This document shows positions 24,082 to 31,684 of a stretch of 36,878 nucleotides of DNA, piece after piece (within the stretch, counting starts at the first letter, position 1; every line of letters starts with the position of its first letter). The translations under genes and the position numbers were made by a program. This DNA comes from DATFXM01 sp035315885 (GTDB lineage Bacteria; Acidobacteriota; Blastocatellia; UBA7656). The stretch is from NCBI GenBank assembly GCA_035315885.1, contig DATFXM010000003.1, positions 1 to 36,878 on the forward strand, written 5' to 3'. The notes beneath the pieces are model-generated. The model was not told the DNA's origin. It did no database searches and saw nothing but the letters and a program-made list of their open reading frames with translations.

Positions 24082-25788
24082 CTATGGCCGGGTAACTGAC
24101 TTTTCGACTATAGATTCTGACAAGACTCGACCGTACCTGTTTGAAGGCGGCTCAATTCCAAGCAGCGCCGCCAACGTTGGAGCGATGTCCGCAGGCGAGG
24201 CCGGAGCGAAATACTTGCCCGCCTTGATTCCTTTACCAACGATTATGACCGGAACGTGACTGTCGTAGTTGTACGGCGTACCGTGGGTCGTCGCGAGCGG
24301 GGCCTCTGGATAAAACGAGAACGGCCTTGTGATCACCCAGACGTCGCCCGAGCGCTCGGCATTGAAGCCGTTCGTCACTCGACGACTTATTGGACCAGCA
24401 GGCATCGCTCCGCTCAGAATCTGAGATCGAGTGAAGTAGCTAACGACCCCTGGCGCTGAAAGAGCCGCCTCGCCCGCCGAGCGCTCCACTTCGGCGGGAT
24501 CCAGTTTCTTCTCCAGAATCTGGTTTTGATCGAGATAAAGCTGGCCGTTAACGAAGGCAAGCACCCCGTTCTCCAACCCGTAGCGAGCCGACAAAGACTT
24601 GCTCACCGCGTTCTGAAGGTCACGTGCCGAGAGGCGCATGGCGTCTACGCCCACCGATTGCTCGTACTCCGGCACCGGGGCGACTCCGTGATCGCCGGTC
24701 ACCGCGATGAGCATGTTTGCGAGCCCGACTTTCTTGTCCAGGAATTCAAGAAGCTCGCCGATCGTGCGGTCCAGCCTCGCGTAAGTGTCTACAATCTCCT
24801 GGCTGTCCGGTCCGTAGTAGTGCCCGCACAAATCGGGAGATGAGAAGCTGATAGCCAGCAAATCCGGATACTGATCCGCTCCAAGCTGTTCAGCCTGAAC
24901 CGCGGCTTCGGCAAACTGCGCGAGGTAGTCCGACGCGAATGGTGTGATTTCAAAAGCGTCATAGAACTTCGCGTCCGGTGCGGTGGCCGATCCCTTAATC
25001 AGGTGCGGGAACTTTGGACCGAGGGCGCTGGTTTGAATGTCTAGATTTGTGTCCTGCGCCCGCGCGTAGGCATCGGCCGGCAGCAGACGCTCCCAGGATT
25101 TTCCAAAGTACTTATCGGGTCTTTTTTCGGCGTTGAACTTGCGAACCCATTCAGGCAGTTGCCTGGTGTAGTAATCGCTGCTGACGAATTCGCCGTCGGC
25201 TTCGCTGAACCAGTAGGCGCCGTTTGGACGCTGACCGCCGGGCAGAATGGCGGCTCGATCCTTCAACGAAACCGCGATGACCTTTGACTGGAACTTTGTC
25301 GCGAGCCTCATCTGATCGCCGAGCGTTGTGCCGATCAGCGAGCGAGGGCTTACAGCGCCCGCTTCACTAGAGGCGCCGGCACTGGTTACCAGGCGAGCCG
25401 AGTCGTCGGCAACCATTATGCGGATGCGGCGCGATTTGCGATCGTAGTAGGCGTTGCCGACTATGCCGTTAAGCGCGGGGACAGAACCGGTGAAGATCGC
25501 GGCGTGTCCGACTGCGGTATAGGTGGGGAGATGTTCGTAATTCGCGTCGACGAAAAACGCACCTTCGTTCAGCAAACGACGGAATCCGCCGCTGCCGAAC
25601 AAATCGGCGAAGCGTTCGACGTAATCGTAGCGAAACTGATCGACGACTATGATGAGGACTAGCCTGGGCTGATCGGATGAATCTCGTTTTTGAGTTCTCT
25701 GATGTTCAGCGGAGGCATTAGCTAAAAGAAGATTTATTGCGAGCAGGAGGACGGCTGCTCGCCGCAGACGGCTTGTTGCATTATTCAT
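24082..25788 (-). CDS. PafA-type secreted alkaline phosphatase (phosphodiesterase superfamily)
   Basis: Periplasmic or secreted alkaline phosphatase superfamily enzyme of the PafA/PhoK type. I start at ATG 25788, giving a signal peptide (RAAVLLLAINLLLANASA) and 568 residues. First metal ligand Asp50 (IIVVDQFRYDY) and nucleophile Thr91 (PTYTAVGHAAIFTGS) are in place. Further ligands lie in FSSPDLCGHYYGPDS, AVTGDHGVAPVPEYE and the C-terminal ATTHGTPYNYDSHVPVI. Insertions such as NAYYDRKSRR match PafA. It would release phosphate from monoesters independently of Co or Mg specificity seen in PhoA. An alternative TTG start at 25821 adds 11 residues. Neighbouring secreted nuclease and TPR proteins fit phosphate scavenging (inference). 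Confidence 0.92.
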   Translation of the reverse strand: MNNATSRLRRAAVLLLAINLLLANASAEHQRTQKRDSSDQPRLVLIIVVDQFRYDYVERFADLFGSGGFRRLLNEGAFFVDANYEHLPTYTAVGHAAIFTGSVPALNGIVGNAYYDRKSRRIRIMVADDSARLVTSAGASSEAGAVSPRSLIGTTLGDQMRLATKFQSKVIAVSLKDRAAILPGGQRPNGAYWFSEADGEFVSSDYYTRQLPEWVRKFNAEKRPDKYFGKSWERLLPADAYARAQDTNLDIQTSALGPKFPHLIKGSATAPDAKFYDAFEITPFASDYLAQFAEAAVQAEQLGADQYPDLLAISFSSPDLCGHYYGPDSQEIVDTYARLDRTIGELLEFLDKKVGLANMLIAVTGDHGVAPVPEYEQSVGVDAMRLSARDLQNAVSKSLSARYGLENGVLAFVNGQLYLDQNQILEKKLDPAEVERSAGEAALSAPGVVSYFTRSQILSGAMPAGPISRRVTNGFNAERSGDVWVITRPFSFYPEAPLATTHGTPYNYDSHVPVIIVGKGIKAGKYFAPASPADIAPTLAALLGIEPPSNRYGRVLSESIVEKSVTRP

Positions 25789-25862
25789 TAGTTTAGTTCT
25801 GTAGACCCAAGCACCGATCAACCTGAAAACCGTAGTTGAGGCTCACGGTGATGTCAACTTGT

Positions 25863-25990
25863 TGGGTTTAGGGTTTCGGGTTTCGGGTTTCTCGTTTTCT
25901 TCGCGGGGCTCGTCCAATGACCGCCTCTCTCAACCGAACCAGAAACCTGAAACCCTAAACCCAAAACCTAAACCTGAACCCTAAACCCTA
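25863..25990. repeat. Facing telomere-like heptamer arms (TTTAGGG/TTTCGGG)
   Basis: Left arm (25863-25893): GGGTTTAGGGTTTCGGG then TTTCGGGTTTCT on the plus strand. Right arm (about 25938-25990): reverse-complement units CCCTAAA, CCCAAAA and CCTAAAC. The arms are inverted and enclose about 45 bases of unique DNA, between the divergent phosphatase and CHAT genes. G-rich strands read outward from each gene. Confidence 0.85.
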
Positions 25991-26073
25991 CTTGCCTAAG
26001 ATGTTTTTGGTGCATCGCTCGCTGTGACTGTGATATAAAGACCCGCTAAGATTCACTGAGGGTTGCCGCAACA

Positions 26074-29000
26074 ATGGCTGCAAAACAGAAGCAAGCGGAA
26101 GAGCCGCTCCACGAGAACGAAGAGCACAAGCAAAACCTGCCGCGCGGTGTCTACGTACCAAGACGTGTAGTCTGGATGGTGATCGCGCTGGTTGCAGCTC
26201 TCACTGCAATCCTCATCTTCGTTGTTGAAAGCGGAGGGTCCAAAACTAAACGAGGTACCGAGAAACTCATAAGCGTGTTCAAGAATCGCAGGCCCATCGC
26301 GGCAAGACTCTCGGGAGGATTTCAGGGTGGGCGCTTCGATCCTTCACCCCAAGGCTTCAATGTCGTTGAAGCGAAAATTCAGGATGCCAGGAATCTGATA
26401 ACCCAGGCGGTAGCAGCAGGCGAGCCGGGCAGCGAGCTCGCATACGGCCGTCTACTCATTCTCGACGGCAAAGCGCCTGAGTCGAGCGTGCATTTGAATG
26501 CTGTCGTGAAGTCTTCGCCTGATAATGCCGAAGCTCACAACGACCTGGCAGTCGCTCTAATTCAGCAGGGACAGTTGGAGGACGCGCTTGAAGAAACTGA
26601 TCGCGCGCTAAGCCTGAATGCTGTTATGCCTGAGGCGCGTTTCAACAAGGCGTTGTGTTATCAGCTCTTACTTTTGAGAGATGCGGCTGCGGCAGCATTT
26701 GCAGACGTATTGGAGGTTGACCGAGACAAGACATGGAGTGTTGAAACCGAGCAGCGAAAGACTGAACAATCGGCACCCTTGACGCCCAGAAAAAGAGAAG
26801 CCGAGATCGTCGCAGCATTTGATGATGCACTGATTAACGGCAGGGAAGACAACGCGCGTGGAATCGTGGCTGATAACACCGAGATAATGGTCAAGCACGC
26901 TTTCCTAAAATGTTCTACTGACTACCTGACTGAGACGACGCAAGGTGACGCAGAAAAGGCGCAGCGCGCGCTGGCAGAACTCGAGTTCATCGGCAAGGAG
27001 TTCATGGAGAGGCAGGGGGACAGTTCGGTTAGTGACCTGGCAAACTATCTGCGCTCCCTGCCGCCACCGGAGCTCCAACACGAACTCTCTCTCATTGACG
27101 ACTATGCAGCCACTGGAAAGCTGTTGAATACATCGCAATATGCGGGTGCCCATGAAGCTTACGAGCGATTGGGCAATGAGTTCGCACGACGAGGAAATGA
27201 AGTATTTCAGGTCTTCGCGACATTCAACGATGCGACCTGCTTCTACGCGGCCCGAGATATTGCGTCCAGCAACAGGCTTGTGAATGAGTCCCTGGCGATT
27301 AGCGGAAAACACCGCTGGCCTTATCGCGACACCCTTCAATATCTGCAGTTGATCAACAACTATTCCGCCGTCGGCCAAGACTCAGTAGCGATCAAGTACG
27401 GAGAAGAGGCCTTAAAATCGAGCAAGGGACTACGAATACTCCAATCGTTCGCCTATCAGAGTCTGGCCGTCGCCTATAACGACCTGGGCGATCTTGATAA
27501 GGCGCTTTCATGCCTTCGCGAGTCGACTAAACTCTTTCTATCAACAGTACCGACGTTCAAGGAAGTGGCAGCCGACTATGAAAGCATCGCCCAGTTGTAC
27601 CAGGCTAGAGCCAACCATTCGCTCGCATTGCTCTACGCACGGCAGGCTTTGGAATTTGCAAAGCTGGCCGGCGACAACAGTCGATGCGCGCGAGTCTCCG
27701 CGTTTTGCGCAGTAGAATCTGCCAACGTCAACCTTGGTGATCAGGCAGACGAGCAACTCGGAAGTGCATTCGATTATGTCGCCAAGACCGGTGAAGGCCA
27801 GCGCCCACTCACTGAAGCGCTGGTCCAGACTTGGGCCGGCGACATAGCCGCGCTTCGCAGCGACTCTGCGAAGTCGCTCGAGTGCTATTCAAAGGCTGAG
27901 GCTATTCTCGAGCGTCTCGAGGGGAACGCCCTCTATATGGTTAACGTGAGGCTGTCGCGCTCGTCCGTGAATTCCAGCCTCCGTGATTACCAGAAGGCCC
28001 ATACAGATCTCGAACGGGCTATCTCTGACATCGAGGGTTACCGCGAACGAATTACAAGCGTCGAGGATCGTCGAAAGTTCTTTGACGCGGAACAAGGGGC
28101 GTTTGACCAATTGATCGCGCTGGATATCGACGGCCTGGATCGTAAGGAGGAGGCCTTCAACTATGCCGAGCAATCGCGAGGGCGAACCCTGCTGGAAGAG
28201 TCTGCGGGGAAAGTCACTGCCGATGGGACGGTCCTCACTGCAGCGGAGGCAAGCGCCGGCATAAATGAAAAACCCGCGAAACTAACAGACGTACAGCGGC
28301 AGCTTCCGCCCGACCTGCGTTTGATTACATATTCCGTAACCTCGCGCGGTACCTACTTGTTCTTGGTGACTAAGACTGACTGCAAAGTGGTCAGGTCGCC
28401 AGCTACTACAGAAACATTCGATCGACTTGTTCACCAATACGTCGCGGGCTTAAGCGCGAAGGCCCCCATCGAAGATCTATCCGACAAATCCAGGGAGCTG
28501 TACGAATATCTGATAAAACCCGTGGAGGCGCTGATCGGTGATGGCAAAACACTGTGCATAGTTCAAGACAAGGCGCTACATTTCTTGCCCTTCGGAGCGT
28601 TACTGAATAAAACGGGCCAATATCTTATCGAATCGTATCGCATCACCTACGCTCCATCTGCAACTGCCCTGCTCCAATGTTTGAAACAGGGTCGGAATGA
28701 CCGGGTTGCGAATGATGAGAACATCCTCGCCATCGGCGATCCGCACTTCAACAGGCAAAAGTTTCCAACGCTTTTTCAAATCCCCGATGCCGAACGCGAA
28801 GCAGTGCAAGCAGCGGGTTTTTACTCCAGGAGGTTGGTGCTGAACGGGCTTTCAGCGACTAAGGCCGAGGTTCTTTCCAGAGTAAAGGACTACGATGTTC
28901 TGCATCTCGCGTTGCATTGTCTGGTGGAGGAGAAATCGCCGTGGCTGGCGGCTCTCGTTCTTGCCACGCCAGAACGCGAGCTAAGCGATCAGGCGGACGC

Positions 29001-29373
29001 GTTGTCTCAGAGCGCTCGATCCAATGAGTTGTTGACGCTCAGCGAACTATATAAAGTTGGTTTGCCGCGCACACGTTTGGTGGTATTATCCGCCTGCCAG
29101 AGTGGTCTTGGTCGTTACTACAGAGGTGAGGGAATAGTCAGTCTGGTGCGACCTTTTCTTGCCCTTCGCGTTCCTACAGTAGTGGCTAGCCTCTGGTCGG
29201 TCGATTCGCGAGCATCGGCTGTCCTGATGATCGATTTCCACCGCGCTCGAACATCAGCCAACTCAGGCGCTGGAGATGCCCTTCGAGTTGCCCAGAATAA
29301 GATGATGCATACTGATGACTATCGTCATCCGTATTATTGGGCACCGTTCATCGCTATCGGCAGTAATAAGTGA
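26074..29373 (+). CDS. Membrane-anchored TPR-CHAT caspase-like protease
   Basis: 1099-residue protein. One membrane segment at residues 32-51 (VVWMVIALVAALTAILIFVV) is followed by a strongly basic stretch, so by the positive-inside rule the large C-terminal part is probably cytoplasmic. TPR repeats lie at about 100-220 (DNAEAHNDLAVALIQQGQLE) and 430-700 (LAVAYNDLGDLDKALSCLRE). The CHAT domain covers about 800-1095. Its dyad is intact: His948 (VLHLALHC) and Cys1008 (VVLSACQSGLG); the tail VPTVVASLWSVDSRAS is typical. CHAT domains are caspase-like peptidases, with TPR parts acting as sensors or scaffolds. Substrate and trigger are unknown. A cysteine-rich gene lies 197 bases downstream. A weak -10 (GATATAA) lies just upstream. 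Confidence 0.93.
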   Translation: MAAKQKQAEEPLHENEEHKQNLPRGVYVPRRVVWMVIALVAALTAILIFVVESGGSKTKRGTEKLISVFKNRRPIAARLSGGFQGGRFDPSPQGFNVVEAKIQDARNLITQAVAAGEPGSELAYGRLLILDGKAPESSVHLNAVVKSSPDNAEAHNDLAVALIQQGQLEDALEETDRALSLNAVMPEARFNKALCYQLLLLRDAAAAAFADVLEVDRDKTWSVETEQRKTEQSAPLTPRKREAEIVAAFDDALINGREDNARGIVADNTEIMVKHAFLKCSTDYLTETTQGDAEKAQRALAELEFIGKEFMERQGDSSVSDLANYLRSLPPPELQHELSLIDDYAATGKLLNTSQYAGAHEAYERLGNEFARRGNEVFQVFATFNDATCFYAARDIASSNRLVNESLAISGKHRWPYRDTLQYLQLINNYSAVGQDSVAIKYGEEALKSSKGLRILQSFAYQSLAVAYNDLGDLDKALSCLRESTKLFLSTVPTFKEVAADYESIAQLYQARANHSLALLYARQALEFAKLAGDNSRCARVSAFCAVESANVNLGDQADEQLGSAFDYVAKTGEGQRPLTEALVQTWAGDIAALRSDSAKSLECYSKAEAILERLEGNALYMVNVRLSRSSVNSSLRDYQKAHTDLERAISDIEGYRERITSVEDRRKFFDAEQGAFDQLIALDIDGLDRKEEAFNYAEQSRGRTLLEESAGKVTADGTVLTAAEASAGINEKPAKLTDVQRQLPPDLRLITYSVTSRGTYLFLVTKTDCKVVRSPATTETFDRLVHQYVAGLSAKAPIEDLSDKSRELYEYLIKPVEALIGDGKTLCIVQDKALHFLPFGALLNKTGQYLIESYRITYAPSATALLQCLKQGRNDRVANDENILAIGDPHFNRQKFPTLFQIPDAEREAVQAAGFYSRRLVLNGLSATKAEVLSRVKDYDVLHLALHCLVEEKSPWLAALVLATPERELSDQADALSQSARSNELLTLSELYKVGLPRTRLVVLSACQSGLGRYYRGEGIVSLVRPFLALRVPTVVASLWSVDSRASAVLMIDFHRARTSANSGAGDALRVAQNKMMHTDDYRHPYYWAPFIAIGSNK

Positions 29374-29402
29374 AAACAAAGTTCATTGCCAGCCAGAGAT
29401 TC

Positions 29403-29538
29403 AGTGACTCGGGTTCCGAGAAGTTGCTTGACTCGACGTCGACTCGGGTGAATCGAACATCTCTAGGTTCCCAAATCTGAACCGGGGCCATGGTTCGAGT
29501 GACTAGCGAAAGACAAGCGCTCGCGAACCCGAATCACT
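29403..29538. promoter_or_regulatory. Imperfect inverted repeat in the CHAT to cysteine-rich-gene gap
   Basis: AGTGACTCGGGTTC (29403-29416) and GAACCCGAATCACT (29525-29538) are complementary except for one position. A second GACTCGGGT occurs near 29440. The gap of 197 bases may fold in the transcript or bind a regulator. AAAGGAG at 29558-29564 serves the next gene. Confidence 0.4.
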
Positions 29539-29570
29539 CCTGCCTGAGCCCGCGTTGAAAGGAGACCTGC

Positions 29571-30323
29571 ATGCCGAAACATGTAAGAATCATCCTCGAC
29601 AGCGGCTGCTTTCTGCCGCTGAAGGATCACGAACAAACCTTTTCCGAGGTCGGCTATTACGCCTGCGAAAATGCAGCCTGCGATTTTATCGTCACCGTTG
29701 ACGGTAATCCGCATAAAGGGTTTGACGATTTCGCGAAGCTCAGACCGGGTGGTGCCGGCCAGAAGGATTCAAACAGTCCCGCGGAGGCTTGCTACGTAGA
29801 CATTGAGCACGTTGCTCCTCGTAACAGCAAAGTCCACGGCGTCAAGTTTGCCCCAACATTTCACAGTGAGCTGCTGCACTTGGGTGAGCTCTACGGCTGC
29901 CGCGGCATCCGCGTCAGCCCGAAAAACTTCGATTGCGTCCTTCGCTTTCAGTGCGGGTTGTTTTCTTCTTATAACTTGAAGAAGCGAACCTTCCGCAAAC
30001 ATCGAAAAGAGAAAGGCGGACACGTACCAGTTGAGGGCGTCGGAGCATTGCACGTTGAACGGCCAATCACTCAGGACATCGAGGTCACGTTTCTTCTCGA
30101 TGACGACGAGGACATCGTCTTCAAAAGAGATGGGGTCGATTTTTGGCGCGCATCTGACAGCGGATTCCAACAGTCGCTGGTGATAGAGGTTCCCTGCGAC
30201 AAGCATAGCGCGCCCAAGTTTTTCTGCGAGTCTTTCGCTGAGGGACTCGAGACATATTGGTTACCAAATCCCGGAGATCCGCCGCCAATCTGTTCGCTAC
30301 CTCCATGTCAGGACGGCGCGTAG
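29571..30323 (+). CDS. Cysteine-rich protein of unknown function, next to TPR-CHAT protease
   Basis: I do not recognise this 250-residue protein. It has an excellent start: AAAGGAG, then 6 bases, then ATG, so it is very likely translated. It has no signal peptide or membrane helix. It contains 11 cysteines (13, 32, 37, 74, 110, 122, 128, 209, 219, 241, 246). Its middle is very basic (KKRTFRKHRKEKGG, about 137-150), followed by an acidic run (LLDDDEDIVF, about 175-184). The C-terminal tail is proline-rich with a C-x4-C pair (PPPICSLPPCQDGA). The alternating short hydrophobic strands suggest a beta-rich fold. Position and direction suggest a functional link to the CHAT gene, for instance as substrate or regulator; that is inference only. 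It does not resemble known bacterial gasdermin N-termini. Confidence 0.8.
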   Translation: MPKHVRIILDSGCFLPLKDHEQTFSEVGYYACENAACDFIVTVDGNPHKGFDDFAKLRPGGAGQKDSNSPAEACYVDIEHVAPRNSKVHGVKFAPTFHSELLHLGELYGCRGIRVSPKNFDCVLRFQCGLFSSYNLKKRTFRKHRKEKGGHVPVEGVGALHVERPITQDIEVTFLLDDDEDIVFKRDGVDFWRASDSGFQQSLVIEVPCDKHSAPKFFCESFAEGLETYWLPNPGDPPPICSLPPCQDGA

Positions 30324-30376
30324 ACAGACGACAACACATTCACGCAAGAGTGCAGTAGGAAGAGCGACCCTCAGAT

Positions 30377-30412
30377 ACCCCCGATCGTTTGATCAAAGAG
30401 GGCGATTGGGGT
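30377..30412. terminator. Hairpin between convergent genes
   Basis: ACCCCCGATCG pairs with CGATTGGGGT through about 10 bp (one G-T wobble), loop about 15 bases, followed by TCTTCGTCTTC. It lies between the cysteine-rich gene and the convergent phosphatase-like gene and may terminate both. The T-run is weak. Confidence 0.5.
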
Positions 30413-30484
30413 CTCTTCGTCTTCTCGTGCGCGCCGCTCTACGCAATCAATAACGCTGGCTTTGTTGTTCAGCGTGACACGAGG

Positions 30485-31357
30485 TCAGATTTGAGAGATT
30501 GACTCGATGATTCGGGGAGCTATGTCCGTGAGTGAACGAATGCGTTGAATCCTGTCGCGTACACGTCCGAATACGAGCGTACCTACCGGATTCATCGTGT
30601 GACCCGAAGTGCTCAAGTCCTCGAGGTTGCCGTGGTCGCTGGTGATCACCACGCTGTGACGCTCCAGGTCCAGTCCCTCGAGGACCGCCCACACAAATCG
30701 ATTCAGCAGCTCGAGGTGCGCTCGCGCCGCTTCGTAGTCCTGGTTGTGCCCAATTCGGTCGGTAATGAAATGCTCGTAGAGCGTAAAGTCATGCGCCGCG
30801 GCGATGCGCGCCAAATTGCCGCCCGCTTCCTCGGGACTTCGTTCAGTCGCGTAATAACCTCTTTGCGCCACATACCGGTTAGTAAAGTCGTGATAGACAG
30901 CGTCACCTCGTTCCAGGTCCTCGAGCGTACGAAGCCGAACGCCCGCTGATTCAGCCGCAACCGTCGTCGCCGAAACAAATCTCGGGCGGCTCTCAAAGTA
31001 CAGTGGCATGTAAGCGTTCGCGAACGTAACCGAACACCCTAGAGCTTTCAATTTCTTATAAATCGAATGTTGAGAGATCAGATCTCGCAGACGGGGTGAA
31101 GGAAACCCGCTGAGATGTCGACCGATGAGCGCCGGTCCGTTTTCTCCGGTAAGTATTGTCGCCTGCCCGGTGGCGCTTTGGGGAAGACCTTCTACACCGA
31201 GACAGGCATCGGTTATCGCGAGCCTGCCGTCGAAGGGGAGGTCCGGTTCTTCTCCACTCATTATCGAGAAGAACGGCGAATCAATCGCATCTAATGGATT
31301 GTGAGGCCCTCTCGAACCGATTCCTAATCCATCTATGAAAATCAATAGTGCAGGCAT
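30485..31357 (-). CDS. Alkaline phosphatase superfamily metalloenzyme (phosphoglycerate mutase-like)
   Basis: 290-residue member of the alkaline phosphatase/cofactor-independent phosphoglycerate mutase superfamily. Metal ligand Asp9 is in LLIFIDGLGIGS. The nucleophile region is GLPQSATGQATILTGENGPA (Ser61 or Thr63). Second-shell ligands are ITDRIGHNQDYE, ITSDHGNLED and the C-terminal SGHTMNPVGTLVFG. The size is smaller than true iPGM (about 510), so it is a stand-alone metalloenzyme domain with unknown substrate; an ApgM-like or phosphopentomutase-like role cannot be excluded. The ATG at 31357 has no Shine-Dalgarno because a GGGGCGAA repeat tract lies four bases upstream. Confidence 0.85.
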   Translation of the reverse strand: MPALLIFIDGLGIGSRGPHNPLDAIDSPFFSIMSGEEPDLPFDGRLAITDACLGVEGLPQSATGQATILTGENGPALIGRHLSGFPSPRLRDLISQHSIYKKLKALGCSVTFANAYMPLYFESRPRFVSATTVAAESAGVRLRTLEDLERGDAVYHDFTNRYVAQRGYYATERSPEEAGGNLARIAAAHDFTLYEHFITDRIGHNQDYEAARAHLELLNRFVWAVLEGLDLERHSVVITSDHGNLEDLSTSGHTMNPVGTLVFGRVRDRIQRIRSLTDIAPRIIESISQI

Positions 31358-31360
31358 ATA

Positions 31361-31389
31361 TCGAAGGGGCGAAGGGGCGAACGGGAGAA
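31361..31389. repeat. GGGGCGAA tract against the metalloenzyme start codon
   Basis: CGAAGGGGCGAAGGGGCGAA followed by CGGGAG on the plus strand. Three to four units of about 8 bases, running outward from the metalloenzyme 5' end. It faces the arm at 31645-31680. Confidence 0.8.
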
Positions 31390-31390
31390 T

Positions 31391-31630
31391 CTACTTGGCT
31401 CGAATTATCCACTTATCAGAGTTGTCAATCATCAGCACCAGTTGGCTCAGAATCTTGTCATAAGCATCGTCAAGTCGACTGGCTTCGGCAACGTTGATGT
31501 AGTGGCAACGAAACGCAATTTCGATCCAGACTCGAGTCTCGTCCGCTTCGCTCTCAGAATCACTCAGTTTGCTGACGAAGTGTGCCTAGTAGCGTCGCTT
31601 CCGCCAAGATAGTCACGCAAAGCGGAAGCT
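31391..31630 (-). pseudogene. Decayed four-helix-bundle (S23/IVS-type) protein gene
   Basis: On the minus strand the last 65 codons before a TAG at 31391-31393 encode HFVSKLSDSESEADETRVW and further helical sequence (AYDKILSQLVLMIDNSDKW), the conserved second half of the four-helix-bundle/23S rRNA intervening-sequence protein family. Upstream, an in-frame TAG (31586-31588) and an apparent frameshift disrupt the expected preceding segment. The N-terminal half is absent; instead a GC-rich repeat tract occupies 31645-31680. There is no start codon in the readable part. I call it a pseudogene: function lost, only the C-terminal portion preserved. Confidence 0.65.
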
Positions 31631-31644
31631 GCGACAGCGACTCG

Positions 31645-31680
31645 GCTCGCCCCCTCGCCGGTTCGCCCCTTCGATTCAAT
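31645..31680. repeat. GC-rich repeat tract after the EF-G paralogue
   Basis: On the minus strand, 5-10 bases after the EF-G stop, GAATCGAAGGGGCGAACCGG then CGAGGGGGCGAG. It runs outward from the gene and replaces the N-terminal half of the adjacent pseudogene. Confidence 0.75.
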
Positions 31681-31684
31681 AACC

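Noticed and set aside
29571..30323. Bacterial gasdermin as CHAT substrate
   Set aside because: The N-terminus lacks the gasdermin-like pattern (early cysteine followed by the RLPRxGI-type segment), and the charge pattern and cysteine content differ.
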